Source of the DNA: Phycisphaerales bacterium | GTDB taxonomy: Bacteria > Planctomycetota > Phycisphaerae > Phycisphaerales > SM1A02 | NCBI GenBank assembly: GCA_009691705.1 | Contig: SIAR01000015.1 | Span: 1-54,518, forward strand | DNA: 54,518 nucleotides | Direction: 5' to 3' | Shown here: piece after piece, positions 16,781 to 24,903 of the stretch | Position numbering within the stretch: position 1 is the stretch's first letter | Layout of the letters: each line of letters begins with the position of its first letter | Program-made: the position numbers and the translations under genes | The notes under the pieces: model-generated | Told to the model about the DNA's origin: nothing | The model's database searches: none | What the model saw: only the letters and a program-made list of their open reading frames with translations

Positions 16781-19294
16781 ATGCGTAACGAAAAGCTTCT
16801 ATTTGCGGCGAGCGCACTGCTTGCCTCATGCACCACACTTGGCGCCTACGCCCAAGGTGGTCTCACGTGTGCCACTGCGGTCACAGCACTCAATGGGGAC
16901 AATGCATACAACAACACTGCTGGCACGCTCGACATGGACTACACGGGTCTGTGCGACATGGGGCCTTTCGGAACCGATTTCAATTACAACACAGTCTGGT
17001 TTTCGTGGGTTGCGGGCACGACCGATACGTACACGGTCTCGAACTGCAATCTCGCAAATGGAGTCGACACCAGATTCTCTGCTCAGACAAGTTGCGCCCC
17101 CGCTTCGGTCGTTGGTTGCAACGACGACGGCGCAGGTTGCGCAAATTTCTCGAGCATCATGACCTTCCCAGCGACTGCTGGAACGACCTACTACATCGCT
17201 GTCGGCGTCTATAGCACCACAACAGCTGGTGGACCTGGCACGATGAACATCGCTGTCGGCGACGGCGGCGGCGGTGGTGGTGGTGGTGGCTGCGGTACTG
17301 GCGGCAGTTGCTGTGTTGCGAATCCTGGAATGATGGGATGCATCGATCCCGATTGCTGCAACACCGTGTGCGCTGGTGATGCATACTGCTGCGCCACCGA
17401 ATGGGATCAGATCTGCGCCAATCAAGCGGCTTCCATGTGCACCGATTGCGGAGCGGGCGGATGCACACTCCCAGCATTCGGACAAGCCGAAGTCGAACCC
17501 TGCAGCGCAGACACCAATGGTGGCTGCAATGGTGGCGGTGTGAACGAACCAATCAGTTTCCCCGTTTCCATCGGCGGAACCTACTGGTCAAGCGCTTCGA
17601 TTCGCGACACTGACTGGTATTCGTTTACCACAACTGGAGGCACCCAGATTTCTGCGACGCTCTACAGCAACATTCCTGCGTTTTGCGCAGTTGTGGATGC
17701 AACCGCCTGCACGATCGTTGGGGCCGTTAGCACGGGCTCATGCCCATCGACGCTGCTGACGGCGTGCGTCGGACCAGGCTCGTATTACATCGTTGCGCTT
17801 CCAAGTGGATTCCTCGAGTTTCCATGCGGTGGATCGATCTCCAATAACTACGTGCTCGAACTCACTTCAGTGACCTGCACGTTCACGCCACCTGCTGGCG
17901 ACAATTGCGCGAACGCCGTGGTTGCGGTTGTGGGATCGAATTCGTTCGACAACAGCAACGCCAATACGAGTTTCCCAGATGTCACCTGCGGATTCGGTGG
18001 AGCACCATTCACCAAGGACCTGTTCTTCACGTTCGTTGCGCCTGCAACTGATGGGTACACACTGCAAACTTGCAGTTCGTCCGCGCCATTCGACACAGGC
18101 ATCGAACTCTGGGATTCATGCCCGGATAGTGGTGGCCAAATGTTGGCGTGTAACGACGACGGTCCTGGTTGCGCCTTCTACTCGTCCTTCCTCGGGGCTG
18201 ACCTGGTTCAAGGTGTCACCTACACGATTCGTGTTGGTGGATGGAACGGCGCAGTTGGAGCAACGGAACTCAACATCAGCCAGGGAGCCCCCGTGGGTCC
18301 ACCTAATGATGATTGCGCCGATGCTCAAGTTGCCATCGTCGGATCGAATGCGTTCGACACGAACGGTTCGACCACCGACGGCCCAAATCCGACCGATCCC
18401 ACCTGCGGTGCCTTTGCGGCGAGTTTCTACAACGATGTCTGGTTCTCATTCACTGCGCCAACAACCCAGGCTTACCTTGTTTCGGCCTGCTCAGCGACAT
18501 GGGACACCCGCATCGATGTGTACAGCGCATGCGGTGGATCGCTCGTAGTTTGCAACGATGATTCCTGCGGAACGCTTGCGTCCGAAGTGACCATTGCCGC
18601 GACTTCGGGCGCCATGTACAAGATCCGAATCGGTGGCTACGGAGCCGGAAACTTCGGAACGGGCACTTTAAACATCTCGGCGGCAGGCGGCGGCGGCGGC
18701 GGCGGCCCCGGACTCTCCTGTGCAGAGCCAGTGATGCTCGCGATGGGTGACACACCCTTCAGTCGTGCTGGTGCAACAGTTGATTTGAACTTCACCGGAT
18801 TCTGCGACATGGGTGCATTCGGAACCGAGATTAATTACAACTGCATCTTCTACACCTTCACCCCAGCCGAGTCGGGTTTGTACACCTTCTCGACCTGCAA
18901 CCTTGCCACGCACGACACACGACTCTCGGCATCGACAACATGCGATAACGTGTCAACTGTGGTCGGTTGCAATGATGACGGCACTGGCTGCGCCGCCTTC
19001 ACCTCCATTATGGATGTGCAACTGGATTGCGATATCGAGTACAGCATTGCGCTCGGCGGTTACTCCGCAACGACACCACTCGGAACGGGAACGCTCAGCG
19101 TGACCGTTGCGAGCCCAGTGGCTTGCGGCACACCATGCCCAGGTGATTACAACGGCGACGGCATCCGCAATGGAGCCGATCTTGCCACGCTGCTCTCAGC
19201 GTGGGGATCTCCCGCTGGCGACATCACAGGCGACGGCACCACGAACGGCGCCGATCTCACCACGCTGCTCAGTGGTTGGGGCGCCTGCCCATAA
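16781..19294 (+). CDS. Large secreted multi-domain protein with dockerin-like C terminus
   Basis: The 837-residue product has a signal peptide (MRNEKLLFAASALLASCTTLGAYAQGG) and is presumably exported. About four PPC-like beta domains of 115-130 residues follow, each marked by 'CNDD.' and 'Y.I.VGGY'-type elements. One Cys-rich module lies near residues 170-217 ('CCNTVCAGDAYCCATEWDQ'). Two poly-Gly linkers interrupt the chain, near residues 162-172 and 634-642. The C terminus is a dockerin-like pair, 'DYNGDGIRNGADLATLLSAW' and 'DITGDGTTNGADLTTLLSGW', likely binding Ca2+. ATG 16781 was chosen over the adjacent 16778 for Shine-Dalgarno spacing; the longer frame from 16628 lies in the leader. The role is unknown: cell-surface or matrix attachment is plausible. 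A strong terminator follows. Confidence 0.85.
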   Translation: MRNEKLLFAASALLASCTTLGAYAQGGLTCATAVTALNGDNAYNNTAGTLDMDYTGLCDMGPFGTDFNYNTVWFSWVAGTTDTYTVSNCNLANGVDTRFSAQTSCAPASVVGCNDDGAGCANFSSIMTFPATAGTTYYIAVGVYSTTTAGGPGTMNIAVGDGGGGGGGGGCGTGGSCCVANPGMMGCIDPDCCNTVCAGDAYCCATEWDQICANQAASMCTDCGAGGCTLPAFGQAEVEPCSADTNGGCNGGGVNEPISFPVSIGGTYWSSASIRDTDWYSFTTTGGTQISATLYSNIPAFCAVVDATACTIVGAVSTGSCPSTLLTACVGPGSYYIVALPSGFLEFPCGGSISNNYVLELTSVTCTFTPPAGDNCANAVVAVVGSNSFDNSNANTSFPDVTCGFGGAPFTKDLFFTFVAPATDGYTLQTCSSSAPFDTGIELWDSCPDSGGQMLACNDDGPGCAFYSSFLGADLVQGVTYTIRVGGWNGAVGATELNISQGAPVGPPNDDCADAQVAIVGSNAFDTNGSTTDGPNPTDPTCGAFAASFYNDVWFSFTAPTTQAYLVSACSATWDTRIDVYSACGGSLVVCNDDSCGTLASEVTIAATSGAMYKIRIGGYGAGNFGTGTLNISAAGGGGGGGPGLSCAEPVMLAMGDTPFSRAGATVDLNFTGFCDMGAFGTEINYNCIFYTFTPAESGLYTFSTCNLATHDTRLSASTTCDNVSTVVGCNDDGTGCAAFTSIMDVQLDCDIEYSIALGGYSATTPLGTGTLSVTVASPVACGTPCPGDYNGDGIRNGADLATLLSAWGSPAGDITGDGTTNGADLTTLLSGWGACP

Positions 19295-19326
19295 GTTTGG
19301 TTTCACAGTCAGTTCTTTGAGATAGC

Positions 19327-19364
19327 AACCCCCTCGGTCATTAGGCCGAGGGGGTTTTCTTTTT
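19327..19364 (+). terminator. Rho-independent terminator
   Basis: A 9-bp perfect stem CCCCCTCGG / CCGAGGGGG, extended by an AA/TT pair, encloses an 8-base loop and is followed by TTTTCTTTTT. It lies 32 bases after the stop of the large secreted protein and insulates it from the next gene. Confidence 0.95.
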
Positions 19365-19385
19365 GTTGAATTTGCCGAGTTTCTG

Positions 19386-19413
19386 ATGACAATTCAGGAC
19401 TATCCCGTATGGT
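19386..19413 (+). promoter_or_regulatory. Predicted promoter of the second secreted protein
   Basis: ATGACA (19386-19391), a 16-base spacer and TATGGT (19408-19413). The ATG at 19421 starts 7 bases after the -10, so the mRNA is probably leaderless. This supports ATG 19421 rather than ATG 19409, which overlaps the -10. Confidence 0.55.
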
Positions 19414-19420
19414 CACTGTG

Positions 19421-21082
19421 ATGTTCAACGCGCGGCTCCTTCAAACCGGTTCGATCGTTGGTGGTGCGTGTGCCTTCTGGGCGATAACTTGCGCCAGCGC
19501 GCAGGTCTGCCCTCCGGGTGCAACCGGGTCCTGCACGAGCGCGCACTCAACTCCCGGGTGTAGCGACTCGACTTGCTGCGAGCTCATCTGCGCGAGCGAC
19601 ATCGCCTGCTGCACTGCCAGTTGGGATGACTACTGTGCCTTCGTCGCTTCTCTCTTGTGCGATGCCCCCCCGCCTGTGCCCTGCGGCTCGCCATCCGCTG
19701 GTGCGTGCGATCAACCCCATGCAACGCCTTCCTGTTCAGACGCGGCGTGCTGCAACACAGTCTGCGCGTTTGTGCCCGCGTGCTGTTCGGTCGCATGGGA
19801 CACTCTTTGCGTCACCATCGCCGATGGAAACTGCGCGACCCAGTGCACTCCCTCATGCCCCACTGGTTCAATCGTCGAAGGTGAAATCTGTGGCACACAA
19901 AGCAACGGAGCGTGCGTTGGAGGTGCGCAGAATGCAACACTGCTCGCAGTGGGAAATGGCCAAGCAGTTTGCGGTCGGCTGCAACAGATCAATGATGGCT
20001 CGCCCGATCTTGATGGCTATCGAATCAACCTTCCCGATCCCAATGGGGATGGAATCGCGCGACTGACCGTGCAGTACACCGCGGAGTATGCCACCGATTC
20101 GAAGAGTTTCGTGGCGCTCTTGCCCACAGCGTGCACGCCGCTCGCGTCGGCGATACATGTGCTTCAGATGAATTCCTGCGGGGTGCAGGCGTTCAGCGCG
20201 TGCGTCCCAGCAGGAACGTGGATCGCAGTTGTCGGACGCGGAACGTTTCCAAATCCGCAGGTCTATCCATATGGTTGCGGAGGTTTGCAGTCGTATTCAC
20301 TGGGCGTCAGTTGGAACGATCAATGCACAAATCCTTGCGGAACCGCGGGCAGTTGCTACGAGCCGCACGCATCTGCCGGTTGCGAGATCGCCGCGTGTTG
20401 CTCGAGCGTCTGTGCCGTCGACCCTGTCTGCTGCGAGAAGAGTTGGGATCAACTCTGCGCCGACCGCGCTCTCATGCTCTGTCCACCGCCGACTCCTGCG
20501 AATGATTTGTGCCAGAACGCGCGCATCGTGCATCTTGGCAACACTCCCTTCACACTCGTGGGCGCCACCGCGACCTCATACCCCGCGCCATCGGGTTGCC
20601 TGGCAGGTGGAGGGACGCTGCTGGGCGCCGATGTCTGGTTTCGACTTACCGACGTCGAAGGCACTGTCGCACTCAGCACCTGCGGAGTTGGCGTGCTCGA
20701 TAGTGTGATCGTCGTCTACGACCAGCAATGCGCAACGACTGTGGTTGCCTGCAATGACGACGCAGCGACATGCCCAACAAACCAACTGAGTTCACAGGTC
20801 GAGTTCGCTGCCACTTGTGGCGGCGAATACTTCATTCGAATGGCGGCGATCCCAGGCCACACCGGATCGGGAACTCTGCGAGTCACAGCATCACTTCCAC
20901 CCTGCGCACCCTGCCCCGATGTCAATGACGACAATCAAGTCGACGGAGTTGATCTCTCGGCAGTGCTTGCAGGATGGGGAACTGGCGGCGGCGGCGGCGG
21001 CGGAGATATCGATGGCGACGGCAGCGTGAACGGAACAGATCTCACGGCGATTCTGGCTGGCTGGGGTCCGTGTCCGAACTGA
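19421..21082 (+). CDS. Secreted Cys-rich protein with dockerin-like C terminus
   Basis: The 553-residue exported protein has a signal peptide (MFNARLLQTGSIVGGACAFW). Three copies of a roughly 48-residue Cys-rich module follow: two in the first 120 residues and one near 305-355. Their core is 'CC..VCA....CC...WD..C', and the same module occurs once in the preceding gene. A PPC-like beta domain lies near 370-490, with 'VVACNDDAATC'. The end is a dockerin-like doublet ('DVNDDNQVDGVDLSAVLAGW' and 'DIDGDGSVNGTDLTAILAGW') separated by a Gly-rich spacer. The 3' 41 bases overlap the convergent acyl-CoA ligase gene. Surface localisation is likely; the function is unknown. Confidence 0.82.
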   Translation: MFNARLLQTGSIVGGACAFWAITCASAQVCPPGATGSCTSAHSTPGCSDSTCCELICASDIACCTASWDDYCAFVASLLCDAPPPVPCGSPSAGACDQPHATPSCSDAACCNTVCAFVPACCSVAWDTLCVTIADGNCATQCTPSCPTGSIVEGEICGTQSNGACVGGAQNATLLAVGNGQAVCGRLQQINDGSPDLDGYRINLPDPNGDGIARLTVQYTAEYATDSKSFVALLPTACTPLASAIHVLQMNSCGVQAFSACVPAGTWIAVVGRGTFPNPQVYPYGCGGLQSYSLGVSWNDQCTNPCGTAGSCYEPHASAGCEIAACCSSVCAVDPVCCEKSWDQLCADRALMLCPPPTPANDLCQNARIVHLGNTPFTLVGATATSYPAPSGCLAGGGTLLGADVWFRLTDVEGTVALSTCGVGVLDSVIVVYDQQCATTVVACNDDAATCPTNQLSSQVEFAATCGGEYFIRMAAIPGHTGSGTLRVTASLPPCAPCPDVNDDNQVDGVDLSAVLAGWGTGGGGGGGDIDGDGSVNGTDLTAILAGWGPCPN

Positions 21083-22538
21083 GCAGTGCCAGCAACGCGC
21101 GACGCTGAATCTTGCCTGTTGGATTGCGTGGCAGTGCATCGAGTTGTTTGATCTCGCGTGGAACTTTGAATTGGGCAAGGTGTTCACGGCACCACGCCCG
21201 CAATTGCCCCTCATCAAGATTCGCTCCGTCGCGAAGTTCAACAAACGCAATCGGTAACTCGCCTCGTGAGTCGTCGGGTCGCCCTACGACTGCGCTTGCC
21301 TTCACGGTGGGATGGCGATCAAGCACCTCTTCGATCTCGCGCGGAAAGACATTTTCTCCAGCGATGATCAGCATCTCCTTGATGCGTCCCGTGATGAAGA
21401 GGTGACCATCGGCGTCGAATCGTCCCATGTCTCCCGTGCGAAAATACCCCCGCTCGTCGAATGCGGCTTGCGTCTCGGCGGGAAGTTTCCAATACCCCGC
21501 CATCACATTTGGACCTGCAACCCGAATCTCGCCCTCTTCTCCGAGTGCGACATCCTTGCCCGCACTGTCGACAATTCGCTGATCAATGCGCGCGAGTGGA
21601 CGACCAACACTGCGCCAGCGCCACTCTTGCGGAAGACACCAATTTGTCACAGGAGCGGTCTCGGTGAGCCCATACCCCTCGCTGATGCGAATTCCAAAGC
21701 GATCGAGAAAACTGTCGGAGACCGCCTGGGGAAGTGGCTCTCCTCCACTCACGACGTAGCGCAGGCTCTGGAGATCATCGCGCGTGGCATCCTTCACGAG
21801 CCGCAGCGCACCGTACATCGATGGGATCGCCACAAGCGCCGTTGGTCGGTGCTTGCGGGTGAGGTCGATCAGTTTGCGTGGAATAAATCGGGCGGTGTAG
21901 ATCGCGCGGCAACCGATCGCGAGCGGGAGCAGGGTCAGCACAGTGATTCCAAAGGTGTGAAACTGTGGCAGAACTCCCAGCATCGTGTCTGTACGGTTGA
22001 ACTTTGCGCGATCAACAATCTGCTCGATGTTTGCCATCAGGTTGCCCGCGGTCAGCATGACTCCCTTGGGCCGTCCACTCGTGCCCGATGTGTAGAGCAA
22101 CAAAGCAAGTTCGTCTGCTTTGCGCCCGCGACTGAAGCGAACTGGTGGGAATCCGGTGAACTTCATCTGATCCATGCGAATCGCCTGCACCCCCTTAGGC
22201 AACCCCCCTACGAGGTCAATCATTGGCGACACAGCGACGCAGGCGTCGAGTCCCGCATCCGCGCAGACGTACTCGAGGTCGGTCTTTGAGAGCAGGTAGT
22301 TCAGCGGAACGACGGTTCTTCCCAGAATCCACCCTGCCATGACTGCGGCTGGAAAGAGCCCCGAAGTCGGTAAGAGTATTCCAACCCGCTCACTTGACGA
22401 GACTCGTTCAATCTCGCGCGCCAAGTGCCAGGCGACGACCTGCAATTCAAATGCGCGCCACGAACGTTGGTCGTCGACGACTGCAACTCGCCATGGTCGC
22501 ATGAGAATCTGACGTTGAATGGTGCGCAGAAGCTTCAT
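21042..22538 (-). CDS. AMP-forming acyl-CoA synthetase/ligase
   Basis: The 498-residue adenylate-forming enzyme activates a carboxylic acid to acyl-AMP and then acyl-CoA. The P-loop 'YTSGTSGRPKGVML', the 'GYGLTETAPVTNW' motif, the hinge region 'YFRTGDMGRFDADGHLFITG', and the C-terminal catalytic Lys in 'PRNPTGKIQRRAL' are all visible. The substrate cannot be deduced; medium- or long-chain fatty acids are typical. ATG at 22538 was chosen because sequence upstream is not family-like and lies in the divergent gene's promoter area. Its C-terminal codons overlap the convergent secreted-protein gene by 41 bp, with no terminator between. Confidence 0.92.
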   Translation of the reverse strand: MKLLRTIQRQILMRPWRVAVVDDQRSWRAFELQVVAWHLAREIERVSSSERVGILLPTSGLFPAAVMAGWILGRTVVPLNYLLSKTDLEYVCADAGLDACVAVSPMIDLVGGLPKGVQAIRMDQMKFTGFPPVRFSRGRKADELALLLYTSGTSGRPKGVMLTAGNLMANIEQIVDRAKFNRTDTMLGVLPQFHTFGITVLTLLPLAIGCRAIYTARFIPRKLIDLTRKHRPTALVAIPSMYGALRLVKDATRDDLQSLRYVVSGGEPLPQAVSDSFLDRFGIRISEGYGLTETAPVTNWCLPQEWRWRSVGRPLARIDQRIVDSAGKDVALGEEGEIRVAGPNVMAGYWKLPAETQAAFDERGYFRTGDMGRFDADGHLFITGRIKEMLIIAGENVFPREIEEVLDRHPTVKASAVVGRPDDSRGELPIAFVELRDGANLDEGQLRAWCREHLAQFKVPREIKQLDALPRNPTGKIQRRALLALLSSDTDPSQPESP

Positions 22539-22578
22539 TGACTTGCATGGCCGAGCGGAGCCGCCGTACGATACGCGG

Positions 22579-23466
22579 GTGCAAGGAAGCAACAAGCGCA
22601 CGCGATGCGCGCAGAAACTTTTTTCGTGTTGTGCGCTCGTGGGAGTGGTGGTCGCATGCGATGCCCCGCCACAGGCAAGTTCATTTTCATCGGCCGTATC
22701 GCGCTTTGAGGAGGGTCGCTACGAAGCGGCCCTTTCTCAAGGTAGTTCGCTCTCACAATCGAGTGATCCACCCACCGCCGCACAGGGATCGTTGCTCGCC
22801 GCCATGAGCGCTTTCAAATTGGGACAAATCGACGAGGCCGAACGCTTCGCAATGCGTGCGCGCAGTTCACACAACGCCGAAGTCGCTGGCGGAGCTCTGG
22901 TGCTGCTTGGAGACATCCGACTCACCCAACACAGAGCGCGTGATGCCGCCGCTTTCTTTCTGCTCGCCGCAGATTCGCTACCACCGGCGGATGCCGCCAA
23001 GGCGCGCGAATGCGCGGCGCAGGCCGCGGCGGCCGCTCCAGTAGGCGCTCGTCAAGTTGAGCGTGAGAGTGTCACGGTCGATCCCTATGAATCAGCGGAT
23101 GCGCCGCTGCCGGTCGTCACTGCCAAGAAAGTTGCAGCACCAGTGGCGGTAGCCAAGAAGTCAGCATCACCCAGTGCTGCGATCGATGTGCCGGCCGTGA
23201 GTGCGGCTCGCCCGCAGAGATCATTCACAATTCGCGCCGGGAGTTACAGCACGCAGATCGCCGCGAACAAACGCGCAAAGGACCTCACGAAAGATCTTCA
23301 ACGCGCCAAAATGCCGGCAGCACGCGTGGATGTGATTCACTCGGTGAAGGGTGAAGAACTCTTTGCGGTGCGCATCGGTACCTGGCCGACCCGCGCCGCT
23401 GCTGAGCAGGTCCTCACCACGCTCGCCAGGCGCGATCTGGTGGTTGGCGCAGTCGATCCCGACTAG
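22579..23466 (+). CDS. SPOR-domain lipoprotein
   Basis: The 295-residue protein has a lipoprotein signal ending V-V-A-C27. A helical, TPR-like region follows at about 35-140 ('FEEGRYEAALSQG', 'AFKLGQIDEAERFAMRA'). A Lys/Ala/Pro-rich linker leads to a C-terminal SPOR domain (about 230-295, 'FTIRAGSYSTQIAANKRAKD' to 'VRIGTWPTRAAAEQVLTTL'). SPOR domains bind denuded peptidoglycan, often at division sites. GTG at 22579 was chosen because TACGAT (22567-22572) ends 6 bases before it, fitting a leaderless start. The ATG at 22519 would overlap the divergent gene. The last 4 bases overlap the convergent globin. Confidence 0.82.
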   Translation: MQGSNKRTRCAQKLFSCCALVGVVVACDAPPQASSFSSAVSRFEEGRYEAALSQGSSLSQSSDPPTAAQGSLLAAMSAFKLGQIDEAERFAMRARSSHNAEVAGGALVLLGDIRLTQHRARDAAAFFLLAADSLPPADAAKARECAAQAAAAAPVGARQVERESVTVDPYESADAPLPVVTAKKVAAPVAVAKKSASPSAAIDVPAVSAARPQRSFTIRAGSYSTQIAANKRAKDLTKDLQRAKMPAARVDVIHSVKGEELFAVRIGTWPTRAAAEQVLTTLARRDLVVGAVDPD

Positions 23467-23882
23467 ATCGGTTCGTCGCGGTTCATCAAGAACGTTGCAG
23501 TTGTTGCGAAGTACTTTTTCATCACGGTGCGATCTGGATCGGGAATCTCGGCATCGGCGAGCGCGCCGTCCATTGCTGCAACCCAAGCGTTTCGTTCCGC
23601 AACGCCAATAGAAAACGGATGATGGCGCATCCGCAGGCGCGGATGACCCTTGCGCGCGCTATAGGTTTCTGGACCGCCGAAGTACTGCATAAGAAACTCC
23701 GCCTGATTTCTAATCGGCTCTTCAAGGTCGGCCGGAAACATGCCTCGCAGTTGTGCGTCGCGGTCAATTCGTGCGTAAAACGCCCGCGCAATCTTCCAGA
23801 AGGCTTCGCTGCCAATGCGCCCGTAAATCGATCGAACATCGAGTTGCGCACCGCCATCATGGTCTGTTGTGTTCATCGACAT
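23463..23882 (-). CDS. Truncated hemoglobin (group II-like)
   Basis: The 139-residue globin has the group II signature 'GGPETYSARKGHPRLRMRHH' followed by 'PFSIG'. This places the proximal heme His in the 'RMRH' segment, followed by 'ERNAWVAAMDGAL'. Such globins bind O2 or NO and usually serve in NO detoxification or redox protection; the physiological role here is unknown. Several in-frame ATGs exist (23903, 23900, 23885, 23882, 23876). ATG 23882 was chosen because TAGGAT (minus, 23895-23890) ends 7 bases upstream. The longer frame back to 24155 is antisense to the next gene and not globin-like. Confidence 0.9.
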   Translation of the reverse strand: MSMNTTDHDGGAQLDVRSIYGRIGSEAFWKIARAFYARIDRDAQLRGMFPADLEEPIRNQAEFLMQYFGGPETYSARKGHPRLRMRHHPFSIGVAERNAWVAAMDGALADAEIPDPDRTVMKKYFATTATFLMNRDEPI

Positions 23883-23888
23883 CATCGC

Positions 23889-23895
23889 TATCCTA
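23889..23895. promoter_or_regulatory. Overlapping divergent -10 elements
   Basis: The heptamer TATCCTA reads TATCCT on plus (23889-23894) and TAGGAT on minus (23895-23890). Each ends exactly 7 bases before a start codon: ATG 23902 on plus and ATG 23882 on minus. One near-symmetric -10 may thus serve both genes. Confidence 0.5.
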
Positions 23896-23901
23896 ATCAT
23901 C

Positions 23902-24903
23902 ATGCCAACGTCACTGCTGATCTTGTGGCTCGTTTGTGCGACGCAGAGTTCGTCGCCACACCCAACGCCGCCAGCGCTCCTGCGCGAGATTCCCGCGACG
24001 GGCGGGATCCCACCGGCGGTCGATCCCTCGATCTTGATTCCCAATAATGGCAGTGGCTCAGCGCAGTCGTACGAGCAATCGGCGAAGGACTTCGTGCGAA
24101 TGAACTTTGGCATACGCCGCGGAGCAGTGCGCGAAGAGGGAATCGCCCAGTTCAAGCGCTGGAAGGATCCCGCATCATGGCAGGTCTTGTGGGACGCAAT
24201 GAAGCGCGAAAAAGATGACGTGCGCTTGGCATACCTCGATCACCTCGCCTCGCAAGGTGGCCTCGGGCAAGCAATGCTTGCGAAGATCGCGATTCGAAGT
24301 GACGAAGCTGAGATGCGCCACGAGGCCTCGCGGCGCATTCACCGACCAGCCTGCGACGAAGTCGTTGCAATGATTGAACTCGGACTACGCGATGATCGCC
24401 ATGCCGTCGCAAATCAAGCTGGATTGCTAGCCGGCAAGGTCGACGCATTCGCTGTGATCCCTTCACTCATTTTCGCACAGGTCGCGGCAGACGAGAAGAA
24501 GACCGACGGTGATCTCGCCTGGATCGCCATCGGCACGCGCACGAATTACATCGCAAACGTCGTGCCCGTCGTCGGTGATCGAACGGGCGCATTTCAGCCA
24601 ATCGTTGGATCGCTGCAGACGGGCGTGCTGATGCGCGTGCAAGATGCGATGGTCTACACCTACCGTTCAGATGCACACCACTCCCTCGTGGCGTTGACGA
24701 CGCGTGACTTTGGTCAGAGCACCGTTGACAATGGTTGGGACATGAAACGTTGGTGGACGTGGTTCAACACCGAATATGTGCCATACAAGCAAGCGCAGGC
24801 TGGATTGCCCGCAGCGCAGCCACCCGCCTCACCAGTTTCGCCCCGCTCGCCAGTGCCTCAGCCTCCTGACTCAACCGCGACGGCACCCGAAAGTCCAACG
24901 TAA
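23902..24903 (+). CDS. Secreted protein with HEAT-like helical repeats, function unknown
   Basis: The 333-residue protein begins with a signal-like segment (MPTSLLILWLVCATQ). The middle (about 60-190) is helical and repeat-like ('EEGIAQFKRWKDPASWQVLW', 'DVRLAYLDHLASQGGLGQAM', 'EMRHEASRRIHRPACDEVVA'), typical of HEAT-type arrays. A distinct C-terminal region contains 'WWTWFNTEYVPYK' and a Pro-rich tail. I do not recognise a named family. ATG 23902 fits the -10 placed 7 bases upstream. The last 46 bases overlap the convergent aminotransferase gene, and the Pro/Ser-rich tail is encoded largely in that overlap. Confidence 0.7.
   Translation: MPTSLLILWLVCATQSSSPHPTPPALLREIPATGGIPPAVDPSILIPNNGSGSAQSYEQSAKDFVRMNFGIRRGAVREEGIAQFKRWKDPASWQVLWDAMKREKDDVRLAYLDHLASQGGLGQAMLAKIAIRSDEAEMRHEASRRIHRPACDEVVAMIELGLRDDRHAVANQAGLLAGKVDAFAVIPSLIFAQVAADEKKTDGDLAWIAIGTRTNYIANVVPVVGDRTGAFQPIVGSLQTGVLMRVQDAMVYTYRSDAHHSLVALTTRDFGQSTVDNGWDMKRWWTWFNTEYVPYKQAQAGLPAAQPPASPVSPRSPVPQPPDSTATAPESPT

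Noticed and set aside
17265-17291. Phase-variable poly-G tract in the secreted protein
   Set aside because: The tract is a GGC/GGT triplet run, so length change would stay in frame and only alter a linker.
21312-22289. A 325-codon plus-strand ORF opposite the acyl-CoA ligase
   Set aside because: Shadow of a gene with all catalytic motifs; composition is non-protein-like.
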